Shown: positions 52,956-63,210 of the stretch, piece by piece
Layout: each line of letters opens with the position of its first letter
Numbering within the stretch: position 1 is the first letter of the stretch
From: Jacaranda mimosifolia
Taxonomy: Eukaryota > Streptophyta > Magnoliopsida > Lamiales > Bignoniaceae
Reading direction: 5' to 3'
Length of the DNA: 64,000 nt
Assembly: GCA_018894105.1 (NCBI GenBank)
Contig: CM032121.1
Span: forward strand, 35,930,230-35,994,229
Program-made: the position numbers and the translations under genes
Notes under the pieces: model-generated
What the model saw: the letters and a program-made list of their open reading frames with translations, nothing else
Told to the model about the DNA's origin: nothing
The model's database searches: none

Positions 52956-53131
52956 TGTAATTACTCTTTGTTCACTAATTGAATTGTAGATAACCTCTGT
53001 CCAATCTTTTACTAAAAGAATTCAACCAAATAGAATGATTAATTGTAATTACTCTTCGTTCACTAATTGAATTGTAGATAACCTCTGCCCAATCTTTTAC
53101 TAAAAGGATCCAACCAAACAAAATGATTCTA
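52956..53131. repeat. 88-bp tandem duplication
   Basis: TGTAATTACTCTT(T/C)GTTCAC and the rest of an 88-base unit occur at 52956 and 53044, with only a few substitutions between copies. Confidence 0.9.
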
Positions 53132-53179
53132 TTGCATGTATTTTACAAAAATACATATATATATATATATATATATTAC

Positions 53180-53513
53180 TGTTTGATTATGTTTTTATTT
53201 TTATTTTCTATTTTCAACATTTTCAAAATTTGAAATAGCAATTAAAGAAAAAGAGTTAAAAGAAGTTTGTATTTTGGATATATTATCTGAAAAATAATAA
53301 TTGTATAGGGTATGGTAAATTTGTAAATAGAAAAAATGAGAGTATAATATTGAGAATAAAGAGAAAAAGATATATAAGTTATTAAGAAAAGATTTATATT
53401 ATTGAAAATGTGTTTTGAGTTAAAAATGAATTGAACTTTTAGTAAAAATGGGGAAAAATTATCAGTAATTTATAAAAATAAATGAAAGTAAATTTGAATG
53501 AAAACAAACGGGC
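53180..53513. repeat. Possible TIR element (Tourist-like ends)
   Basis: The left end CTGTTTGATTATGTTTTTATT and the reverse complement of the right end, GGCCCGTTTGTTTTCATTC, form an imperfect inverted pair. TTA lies outside the left end and within a few bases of the right end. The GGCCCGTTTG terminus suggests PIF/Harbinger. Boundaries are approximate. Confidence 0.4.
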
Positions 53514-53706
53514 CTTTACAATCACTATTTTTAAGACTTTTGGTTCTTGCCGCCCAGTGGGACACATTAGTTTGGATGGAAAAGCTCACATGCCAAGCAC
53601 GAGCAGCAAAAGGGTCCTCGTTGAGCTCGCAATGAATCAGGGGCAACTGATGCAAAGCATGAAATGGTTACTTGGAATTGAGCTTGCATCCAACAGCCAA
53701 CAAATA

Positions 53707-53843
53707 TTTGCACATTAAATATGATATGAATATTTGATCTCAAACATATATATATTGGATCAAATTCAATTGAAATTTGCACATTGAATATGATACGAAT
53801 ATCTGATCTCAAATGTATGTGTATTGGGTCAAACCCAATTCAA
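53707..53843. repeat. 69-bp tandem duplication
   Basis: TTTGCACATT(A/G)AATATGATA and the rest of a 69-base unit occur at 53707 and 53776. The copies differ at several positions. Non-coding. Confidence 0.85.
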
Positions 53844-54096
53844 ATGAGACAAATCCGATCATTGAATCGATTTATTTATGAATGGCTTAAATTAAGCCAA
53901 CATAACTTTATTAGATATATAATCAATACCTTATTTTATCTTCTCAACAATGCTTATATATCCTTTCTTTTACTGATTTGAGCATGTGAGGGTGAGTGCT
54001 AATCTATATAGTTAAATGTTAAAAGTTTATTGCAATTAACTTTAGAGATTTATAATAAAAAAGTTGTACATAAATTGATGTCTACATGCATTTGCT

Positions 54097-55074
54097 AAGG
54101 GATGGCAACGAAGAGGATCAGGTAAGGGATTACTAGTCCCCATCCCCATTTTCAAAATCAACTTACATATCCACCTCTATACCCAATGGGAAGGAGAACT
54201 TTGTAACTATCTCCGCATCCCATGATGTGGAAACTTTTGCGCCTATTCCCCATTTATTATTCTATTTTAAAAATATAATAACTAGAAATTATAATTAATT
54301 CCAAAGTCCACAATTATAAATTTGCTTAAATTAAATGGAATATAAAGTCACCAAAAGTAAAATAGGATTAATCAAATTAAACATAATTCAAATTATAAAG
54401 AGCCACATCAATCATTTTGTTACTTTATTTGATCTTTAATTCTTTACATTATTAAATTAAACCGCATATGTCTAAATCAACTACCATTTTTGCAAACGAC
54501 TTGCTGTTGTGACGTGCAAAAGGTTTTTCACATTTTTTCCTTTTTTAGCTTGGCAAGTAATGGTCCTTTACTGAGTCAATTTGATTTTTAAAAATTCTCT
54601 TGAATTTTAGTAGAATATGCATGTATTTTATTAATTTCAAATCTTTAAACTTGTGTTATTTTAGTTAGTATATATGATTTTAGATTATATATATTTAGAT
54701 AAAATATTTAAAATCACACACAACAAGTATCAAAATTCTTCTAAAAGAAAATTACAAATAAAACTTTATTATAAAAATATATATTAAATTGTAAAATTAA
54801 TTAAATCAACATAATATATATATATATATATATATGAATTATGAAAGTGGATGCGGAGATAGAGGCGTAGATTCTCCATGCTTAGTCTCCAATCCCCCAT
54901 TAGGTATCTATTTGGGCGGGGAGAAAGTTACCCCATACCTGCCTCTGCCTCCTCATGATGAAAGCAGCTAATCCCCATGCTCAACTTCATAATCGATCAA
55001 CAACTAAAATCCTCAAATCCATCGAGTTGGAGCAGATGAATACCCGCAAGTAGCAAGTTAAATTGTCATCCCTA
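54097..55074. mobile_element. Degenerate hAT-like MITE without a clear TSD
   Basis: The left end AAGGGATGGCAACG and the reverse complement of the right end, TAGGGATGACAATTT, are similar inverted termini. The subterminal regions contain CCCCATCCCC and GGGCGGGG/CCCCAT motifs characteristic of a common plant MITE type beginning TAGGGATGGCAA. No 8-bp duplication is left, and an (AT)n tract lies inside. Older than the other hAT elements in the window. Confidence 0.55.
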
Positions 55075-55079
55075 AGAAC

Positions 55080-55857
55080 ATCTTCACATGTCAAATAATG
55101 TATATAATTTTAAAAATCCCGTGAACATCAAATTTGGGGGTAAAAATTCAAAAAAGATTAATTTGACTCGTTTGTTGCTCAAGGGTGTACCTTCTCGTTC
55201 AAACTGGAGTCTTTCTTGTTGACAAGATAGGAAGTTTAATAACATTGGTAGTTTAAGGATTAATCCTTTTTTTTTTCTAATTTAAATGCATGTACATCGA
55301 GGGTCATCAGGATTCAATTTTCTAAATTCTTATATTATATGAGAGATTTATATTATTAAATCAGTTTAAGGATTAAAATTATAATTTAAGGTATTACAAT
55401 CATAAAAAGAAATCTAATGATAAAATTCAATGTCATTTTAAATATAAATTTTTGTGCAATTTTAATTCCTAAATTAAATATTTAATGGAAACAACCGACA
55501 TGAGCGTTAAATCTGCCATTTTGTTTCACTTTTGTTTTTTGTTTTGTTTTGTTTTGTTTTGTTTTGGTTGTTTTGGTTGTTTTGTTTTTTTTTTTTTTTT
55601 TTTGACACTAAAGCAACATAAATAATTTCAATCTTGAGAGCAAAATGTAGCTTAGAGGAATAACACGAAATATATGTAATAATTTAGAGAGAAAAAATAA
55701 TTGATATTACTTTTTTTTACATTTATATTGCATTCTAAATTCTACTGATCCTGTGATCCTCTTTCAAAAGATTTTAAAATTTAAAAAAGTTTTGAAATTG
55801 CATTTTAAATAAAATAACCAATGAGTTATTTAGAGAAGAGAAAGCTACATTTTGGGA
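55080..55857. other. AT-rich gap with (TTTTG)n repeat
   Basis: No gene recognised. A TTTTG pentanucleotide repeat with a following T-run lies at about 55528-55600. Confidence 0.5.
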
Positions 55858-56208
55858 GTGTTTGGTTATATTTTCTTGTAGTAATTTTGTTTTGGAGAAA
55901 TATAATTAAATATATACTTATTTTTTCTTTAAAATATCAAAATAAGTTTTCCCAAAATATCATCTCAAATCCTTCATTATTTTCAAAACTTTCCCATTTT
56001 TCAATATGTACATACATATATATCACATATATATATTATTATTCTTAAAATGAAAAAATTACTTAATTTCATTTTTACTTCAAAAATCCAAAAAAATGCA
56101 TTGATTTGGCTACTATAGTAAAAAATGTCTTCTCAAAAATATAAACAAATATACCAAAATTCTCCAAAATAAATTTTTAACTATTTCTCAAAATATAACC
56201 AAAAATTC
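55858..56208. repeat. TIR element with GTGTTTGGTTATATTTT ends
   Basis: The left arm GTGTTTGGTTATATTTTCTT...TTTTGGAGAA and the reverse complement of the right arm TTTTTGGTTATATTTTGAGA...TTTTGGAGAA match over about 45 bases with gaps. No coding content or clear target duplication. It lies just before the Gypsy LTR. Confidence 0.5.
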
Positions 56209-56549
56209 ATTGCATTTCTCAACACAACTTTCACATTCTTCAATTTTATTTTCAATATTCATTCTCCCAAAATATATATTAGATTCACACACACAAAAAA
56301 AAAACATTGCCTTTGCCATTCTTCCATAACAGTGTCGTCCTTAATTTCTCGGAATCACAGGTTTTGTTTGGATGTGAATTGGGGTATTCTCCCAAAAAAT
56401 TTTGGAAGAATGGATTTTGGGAAGTGGGGTTAAAGAATGTGATGGTTGTTTGTTTGTGTTTTGGGGGGACAAGATGTCACATCAATGACTTTTTGTTGGG
56501 TTTGTGAGGGTGAAATGAATATTTTAAAATTATTCATATATATTTATAT

Positions 56550-57314
56550 TGATGAGGGTTCAATACATTGGATAAGAATTCAGGTTCGGATAGGGGTAGA
56601 ACTAGTCCTGAGGAGTTTGTATTCTCGCTTGATTAGGGAAGAATCTTGCAATCACAGTAAACATTAAGCTAGCCGAGTAGCCCTCGACTTAGGCCCTCCG
56701 ACGCTCAAGTCAGTATAAATTGACCACAAAAATCGAGCAGCGGAGTAAGGGCTTTTTAGTGTATATGAGTGCGTACCTTTAGAAGGTTGGGTTGAGGGTA
56801 TTTATATTCTCCTCCCTTCTGAGAAATGTTTGGGAAACCCCTCGGTGCATGCAGGGGCCCTTAGCCTTGTGTCAGGGGTAATTGGTCATTTTCTCTATTT
56901 GAATATTTCCAGCTAACTGTCCTTCCAGGATTCAAGGACAAGACAGTACACTGTAGCAGCGCCTGCTGTGTCAGACGGTGAGGGGGAAGGCATGCGCCAT
57001 TAATGCGGAGGCGTGGCGCCTGTCAGTACATTTAATGCGGTGGCAGAGTACTGTATTGTTCTCGACCTCGACCAGGTCGACTTAAGTCGAGGGATTTTGT
57101 GGGCCCTTGGGCTCCAGACTGGGCCTGGGCAAATTTGGTCGAGTGAAGTCGATGAGACATATGGGCCCTGAGCCCCAAACTGGGCATTGTTGGTTTGGGC
57201 TTGAGCATTTGGGCCATCCCATACTGGGCCTTGCTGATTTGGGCTTGAGCATTTGGGTCATGCCATACTGGGCCTTGCTGGTTTGGACCTAAGCACTTGG
57301 GCTATCCCATATCA
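56550..57314 (-). repeat. 3' LTR of the Gypsy element
   Basis: Read on the minus strand it begins TGATATGGGATAGCCC next to a polypurine tract and ends ...AACCCTCATCA, so the termini are TGAT...ATCA, about 765 bp. A TATA box (AGAATATAAATACCC on the minus strand, 56797-56810) is suitably placed for transcription of the element. The block CCTCCGACGCTCAAGTCAGT is typical of plant Gypsy LTRs. Repeated GGGCCTTGCTG.TTGGGCTTGAGCATTTGGG units occur at about 57180-57300. Confidence 0.6.
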
Positions 57315-57329
57315 TGAGTCCCCCCACTT
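57315..57329 (-). other. Polypurine tract adjoining the 3' LTR
   Basis: On the minus strand AAGTGGGGGGACTCA immediately precedes the LTR start TGATATGG. This fits the plus-strand primer site of an LTR retrotransposon and fixes the element's orientation. Confidence 0.6.
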
Positions 57330-57521
57330 CGTAAGGCTGAACGAGGAATCGGCGAGAAGCGTTAGGAAGTAGCAAAATCGGTACTAATGATAGTCGACCA
57401 GGGTTTTTGAAAATCGATCAGGGTTTTGTGCATTTATTATGCGGTTACATCGTGGCGCGCATGGGGCGGCGTGGCGTTTACAGGTATTATTGCAGATGTT
57501 TGGTTTGCCGCGCCCCTCTCC

Positions 57522-57530
57522 CTATAAATA
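57522..57530 (+). promoter_or_regulatory. TATA box for the antisense ORF of the Gypsy element
   Basis: CTCCCTATAAATACCCACTG is a textbook plant TATA region about 200 bases before the ATG (57724) of the plus-strand ORF. It lies outside the LTR and points against the direction of pol, so the ORF may have had its own transcription unit. Confidence 0.55.
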
Positions 57531-57723
57531 CCCACTGTAATTCTAGCCATTTTTACTTTTACTGCTTTAGAATCTAGGCGAGTGCTTGTAGAAAACTCTT
57601 CACTGCCAAGACTTCCTGCATCTAACCTTTACATTCGCTTCCGAGACTTCCCGCGTTTAACTTTTGCATTCAGTAAGTGTTCCGCTGCTTTTACTTCCTA
57701 TCGTCTGCTTTTGATTGAGAATC

Positions 57724-60186
57724 ATGTTGGGGCTATATAGTTCTGAGGGTAGTCAGGGGAGGGATAGTGAGGCCACCCAGTTGGAAAGGCGTAGGAATTC
57801 GCCTGCATCATCTAGTGAGTCATCGTGTGACGATCTTAGTTCCAGCAGCTCGAGCAGCGACCGCGGGGGGGAAGAAGCTGGGCCAAGCCAGATACCCCCA
57901 TCGCGAGGTCGACTGTTTACTCCCAATCATTATAGTGAAATAATATCTACCATGAACCCTGGGGACTTGAAACGTCTCAGAGAGTTATGCCATATTCCTC
58001 CTGAATACCAGCTTTTAACTCCTAGTCCACCTGGTCGAATGCATCGCGCTCCTGCGGGTTGCATAACTGTGTTTGAGGATGCGTTTAGATGTGGGCTTAG
58101 GTTCCCTCTAAGTGATAGCATGATAGGTCTGCTTAGGGGTCTTCAAGTGTGTATAACACAACTTCTGCCCAACTATTTTTCCACCCTTTGTAGTTTTATA
58201 GTTTTGATGCGTCTGTTCAACCAACTCGCTAGTTTTGAAAATTTTTCCAACTTATTTCATCTTCCCATGTCCCGCAAGTTGGGTAGTGCCGACGAGTCGG
58301 GGTTCTATTACCTCACTGCTCGACCTCGTTGAAAATTTCTGGTAGCCCTCTCTTCTTTGTATGGTCAGGAGTGGAAAAAATGCTACCTCTTTGTTTGAGT
58401 GAATGGGGTTTTTAATATTCCTCAGGGCTGGTTGAGAGGGCATGTTGAGATACCGGGGAATCGCACCCTGACCCGGCCGAACACCTTTGTGCGGGACCTG
58501 GTTGAGTTCGGCCCCATGGAGGCCTTTGTCTTCATCGAGGAGAGGCACTTAGTGTTGGCTGGGTTGTCACCGGCCCTGATAGATTTCCCTGCGGATTATC
58601 AAATAAGTAGATGAAGTGTGTTTTAGTATTTGTTTATCTTTGACGGTGTGCGTGATTCCTTACTTTTGATCTTTGTCAATTTTGATGTTTGGCATATCGT
58701 GAAGAAATCATGAACAGATCGAGAGCTGAGACGCTGGCCCGAGCGGAAAGAAACTAGCAGCACCGACAAGGCGTTGTTTCTCATCGAGAGCCCTCTGGCT
58801 CTGAGGAGCCACGTCGAGTTGCTGCACTCCTAACATCTTTGCCGAGCTACAGCAGCCGCAAGCGAGAGCCCCGCAGGCCGGAGCAAAAGAGCGATGGTCG
58901 AGCAGGGCGGTCCTCCGCCTAAGAAAATTGCTGCCAGAAAGGGCAAAGGGAAGACAGCAGGGTCAAGGCCACTGACCGGAAACGATCTCTTCGGAGATCA
59001 AGGGGACGATATGCTGTTCACCTTGTCGAAGTTCCCCTCTCCACGGTTTAGGCCCAAGCCCAACCCCATTGTGCAGAATTCTTCAAGCATGCATACGGCG
59101 GGGCCCACTGGGATGGATCCTCTGAAGGTGCTGATGGCGAGTCAGTTTCTAGCTGACCAGAAAAGATTTATGGGGATGAGTAAGGCCGTAGCCCTTTGTG
59201 AGTTTGCCTACCACGCCAACATGGTAAGGTTTCATATATTTTTTATTCTTGCTTGTTTACCCTTTTCTCGATCAGGAAGTAATGATCCTTATGTGTTAGG
59301 TCGGGCAGATGGTCTACCATTTCTATCGCCGCTCTGAGCTGGCTCTTGCTGATTGAGAGCAGTTGGAGACTGGAGGCGATGCTGAAACTTTGAAGGCTCA
59401 GTTGAAGTTTTCTCAAATGCGGGTCAACAAACTGGAGAAGCGAGTCAACCAGCAAGCCAAGGAGTCGAGAAGAAAGATGAGCAGGTCCTTCTTGCCATCA
59501 AAGAGCGGACCAAAATGGACGAGAAGGTGAAGAAGCTGCAGCTGGACGTGCAAGTTGCCTATGAGTCTGGTCGAGCTGCTGGTCGGAATGAACGTCTGGC
59601 CGAGGCCAGGGCTGAGTTTGCCCGAATATTGCCGGAAGTGTGCCGAAAAGTTGTGCAATAGTTCACGGTGAGTCCAGATTTCTAGGATGCAAGTATTGTG
59701 CTATCTCTGGACGACACCCGGAACGTTTTTCAAAAAGCGATCCAGCAAATACAGTTTTTAGGCTATACGCTTCGGGCTTAGGACCGCTCCAGAATGAGCC
59801 ATGCTCTCAACGAACAGCTGCGTCCATATTCGGAGGAAGAGGTCGATGCGGCGGAGCCCGTCATCGAAGCTATGCCGAAGGTCGAACTGATGCCCAAAGA
59901 GAGAATGCAGGCTGAAATTGATAGAAGACTAAAGGTAGTGGCCTGGGAGTTTGAGTTTGCCAGTGACCTCGCCTACGATGTATAAGAGGGGAGAGCTGAT
60001 GTGGCCTCCTTCTTCCCAGTCTTCGAGCGGCTGTTCTTACAAGATACAGCTGGCCCTTCCCGGCCCGTGACTGCCGCTGTACCTGTGGCAATGGCCCCGC
60101 CTGAGCCCCAACCATCTGCTGCAGCAGCTGGTGCACCTGCGCTTGGCCCCGCCCCTACTATCGAGGAGACCGGCAGCTCCAGCTAG
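57724..60186 (+). pseudogene. Antisense ORF of the Gypsy element, Transposase_28 type (broken)
   Basis: Starts at ATG 57724 (a TTG three codons earlier is less likely). An acidic/Ser-rich N-terminus leads into a region resembling the 'putative gypsy type transposon' domain: LKRLRELCHIPPEYQL, APAGCITVFEDAFRCGLRFPL, then FYYLTARPR. Two in-frame TGA codons follow (58330 and about 58396) within what continues as IPQGWLRGHVEIPG. Further parts are a basic segment with NDLFGDQGDDMLFTLSKFP (58894 on), an intron-like break after 59223, a frameshifted coiled-coil stretch (KLEKRVNQQAK, KKLQLDVQVAYESGRAAGRN; 59410-59660), and a Pro/Ala-rich tail ending at 60186. The domain name reflects family databases; no transposase activity is implied, and its role in Tat elements is unknown. 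The ORF opposes pol and is clearly decayed. Confidence 0.75.
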
Positions 60187-60724
60187 GCTTGGTTCTCCTG
60201 CTTGTTTTGATGTATATGCCTCGACGAGGCCTTTAACATTTTTGTTGAATTGCTTAATTGTTGAATTGTTGCCTCGATGAGGCTTTTTGTTTGGAATGTT
60301 AGATGATTATTCGGCTTTTCCTCAACTGCAACTTCAATCATAAATGTCTTTGCTTTTGTTGTGAATTGCTTTGATTGCAATTTTGTTTTGATTGATGAAA
60401 TGTATGAGTCTTGCGAGACATTAAATTGTTGTTCTGCTTGTCGGAATTTCCGAATGGATGCCCACGAATGTGGTAAGTAATTCTCATTCAAGTCTCACGT
60501 CGGATGAAGGTTGTGCTTTCTCGACTTGATTTTTCGCTCTTGTAGAGCAAGTTGTAATTAATCTAGTAGCGTAATAGTTAATGTTCAAGGTTGGAATAAC
60601 TTTCGCGATTGTAGGATAGGTTCATCATCGCTGCAATTTGTAGTTTACAATTTTAATTAAGTCGGCCCACAGGGTTCGACTTTGTGCCGTATGGACTGTT
60701 TTGTCAACTGTGTGGTCGACAGGT

Positions 60725-61410
60725 TAGTTTCGACTATGGGGTCGACTATGCTATCTCAGCGCAAAGGCCTCGACTTGGCAGCGTAGAGCCTTTTGTCGAC
60801 TGCGGGGTCGACTATGCTGTCTCAGCGCAAAGGCCTCGACTTGGCAGCATAGTGCCTTTTGTCGACTGCAGGGTCGATTATGTTGTCTCGGCACAAAGTC
60901 CTCAACTTGGCGGCGTAAAGCCTGTTTCATTGACTACGGGGTCGATTGTGTGGTCTCGGCGTGAAGGCCTTGACTTGACGGCATGAAGCCTTTTGTTGAC
61001 TGCGGGGTCGACTTGTTGTCTTGGCCTGAAAGCCTCGACTTGATTGCGTGAAGCCTTTTGTCGACTGCGGGGCGACTTGTTGTCATGGCATGTAAACCTC
61101 AACTTGGTGGCGTGAAGCCTCTTCGTCAACTATGGGGTCGACAATGTGGTCTCGGTGCGAAGGCCTCGACTTGATGGCGTGAAGCCTTTTGTCGACTACG
61201 GGGTCGACTTGTTTTCTCGGTGTGAAGGCCTTGACTTGACGGCGTGAAGCCTTTTGTTGACTACGGGGTCGATTTGTTGTCTTGGCGTGTAAGCCTCGAC
61301 TTGGTAGCGTGAAGCCTCTTCATCGACTACGGGGTCGACAATGTGGTCTCGACGTGAAGGCCTTGACTTAACGGCGTGAAGCCTTTTGTCGACTACGGGG
61401 TCAACTGTTT
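60725..61410. repeat. 66-bp tandem array within the Gypsy element
   Basis: About 10-11 units of 64-68 bases, each containing GTCGACTRYGGGGTCGAC, then a TGTGGTCTCGGCGTGAAGGCC-like block and CTTGACTTGRCGGCGTGAAGCC. Unit starts fall near 60731, 60795, 60861, 60929, 60996, 61060, 61125, 61191, 61256, 61322 and 61388. The array sits between the antisense ORF and integrase. The repeat makes spurious open frames on both strands. Confidence 0.92.
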
Positions 61411-61563
61411 GGGGAAAATTCACTTTGTTTCACACATTTGGACATTTCATAATTTCATTTCTTTGGGTGACACAAAGGTCATCGACAACCAGTTATACAA
61501 AGAATTTCTTCAAGTTTACTGCATTCCAAGGTCGCGGTAGCTCACGGCCGATGCATCGGCTAG

Positions 61564-62690
61564 TCAGTAGGCGTTGTTTTTTGACACCTTGATCATTGAG
61601 TACAGTCCATCCCATTTTAGGTCGAGTTTTCCAATAGGTTTAGATATTTCCACTTTCTTGAGAACGAGGTCGCCCACCTTGAAGCTCCGTGGTCGCACTG
61701 TCTTGTTATAGCGGTCTGCCATCTTTGAGCGATATCGCTGCATTATGTTGTAAGCTTCATGGCGTTGCTTATTGACAGTGATTAGATCCAGTGTCCTCTC
61801 CGAGGTGTTTGCTATTGGGTTGTAGTGGATCACCCTTGCGGTGTGTTGAATTAGCTCTAATGGGATTACTGCCTCTGATCTGTAGACTTGGCTGTACAGG
61901 TTGTGGCCTGTGGCTGTTCGAGGTGTCGTTTTGTAAGCCCAAAGCATACCAGGGAGGTCATCTGCCCAACTAGCCTCGATCCCCGCTATTCGACTCCTAA
62001 TGTGGTCAAGGATAGTTCTGTTAGTGACCTCGGTCTGTCCATTGGCCTGCAGATTTCCCACCGACGTGAAAGTTGGGTAATTTCCAAGGTCCTGCACCAT
62101 TTCCTAGTATTTTTGCTTTGAAATTGGGTGTCGTTATCGGAGATTAAGACCTTAGGCAATCCGAATTAACATACTATGTTCTTCCAAATGAAAGTTTTAA
62201 TGGCCGCGTCTGTAATCTTCGGGACGGCTTCAGCTTCCACCAATTTAGTGAAGTATTTGATGGCCACTATAATGAATTTACGCTACCTGAAGTCTTCAGG
62301 AGCGACCCGACAATGTTGATTCCCCACTGGTCGAATGGCCAGGTGATATTAACGTTGATCATCAGGGCGGCCGGCCGGTGCTGAATGTTCGAATGGATTT
62401 GGCATTATGAGCATTTTTTAGCAAAGTCGACGGAATCTTTCAACAGCATCGGCCAGAAATATCCGTTGCGAATGACCTTATGGGCCAGGGATTGATCGCC
62501 CGAATAGTTGTCATAGATGCCAGCTGTGCCTCCTGCAGCACTTCTTTTGCTTGGTCGAGTTCCAGACATCTGAGTGGTGGTCCGGCTATCGACCTTCAGT
62601 ACAGTTGGTTATGCTCATCTAGCGCATACTTGGCTGCTAATCCCTTGAGTCTACGGGCTTCATTGTTGTCGTCGGGCAAAGCTCCCCGAC
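61564..62690 (-). pseudogene. Gypsy integrase (broken)
   Basis: Minus-strand frames from 62690 downward show an integrase N-terminal region (EARRLKGLAAKYAL, PPLRCLE, EEQ-like block), a frameshifted catalytic core (IVAIKYFTKLVEAEAV, FGLPKVLISDNDTQFQ), then an intact 3' stretch at 62100-61564. That stretch contains NGQTEVTNRTILDHI, LPGMLWAYKTTPRTATG and the C-terminal RPRSFKVGDLVLKK. At least one stop (after NQLY, about 62600) and several frameshifts interrupt it. In an active element the enzyme inserts the cDNA copy into host DNA. Confidence 0.88.
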
Positions 62691-62799
62691 TTAGATAGAG
62701 TTGATTCGATGTTGCTAAGAACGGGCTGCTTCCTCGAGGCATCCGACCTGGCTCTGGTCGGTGGCAGCGACGTAGGGCTTGTCGGAGACCAGAAATGTT

Positions 62800-63210
62800 A
62801 TTGTTCTTTCTCTGGTACCCTTCGTCGAGCTGGCAAGCTTCGAGAGCACGTCTGCTCGCTCATTCTCTGATCAAGGGACTTAGCTCAGCGAAAAGTATCT
62901 GAACATTTATCTCAATTGGTGCACCTTTGCCAAATATTGCACCATTTTTTACTCTTTTGCTTCGAAGTTGCCTTCAACCTGCTCTGCCACCAGTTGAGAA
63001 TCAATGAATGCAGCAAGCTGCTCGACATCGCGGGACGTGACCATATGCATTCCTGCGATGAGAGCCTCATATTCTACTTCGTTATTGGTGATCTGGAAAT
63101 CAAGTTTGACTGCGAAGTCATACTCCTCGGCAAGTGGGGATCGGAGGGACATCTCTATTCATCCTCCGGTCGAGGATGCGGACCCATCAACGTGCAAAGT
63201 CCATAAGGAT
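62800..63210 (-). pseudogene. Second (archaeal-type) RNase H of the Gypsy element (broken)
   Basis: The minus strand reads LHVDGSAS near 63200, then EEYDFAVKLDFQITNNEVEYEALIAG and FIDSQLVAEQVEG. This is the DGS / TNNEAEYEAL / DSQLV pattern of the additional RNase H that marks the Tat/Ogre lineage. A frameshift after the first motif and stops after FEAKE show it is inactive. Confidence 0.85.

Noticed and set aside
60902..61423. Open frames of about 75 codons on the minus strand in the tandem array
   Set aside because: They simply read through the 66-bp repeat units and reflect repetition, not a protein.
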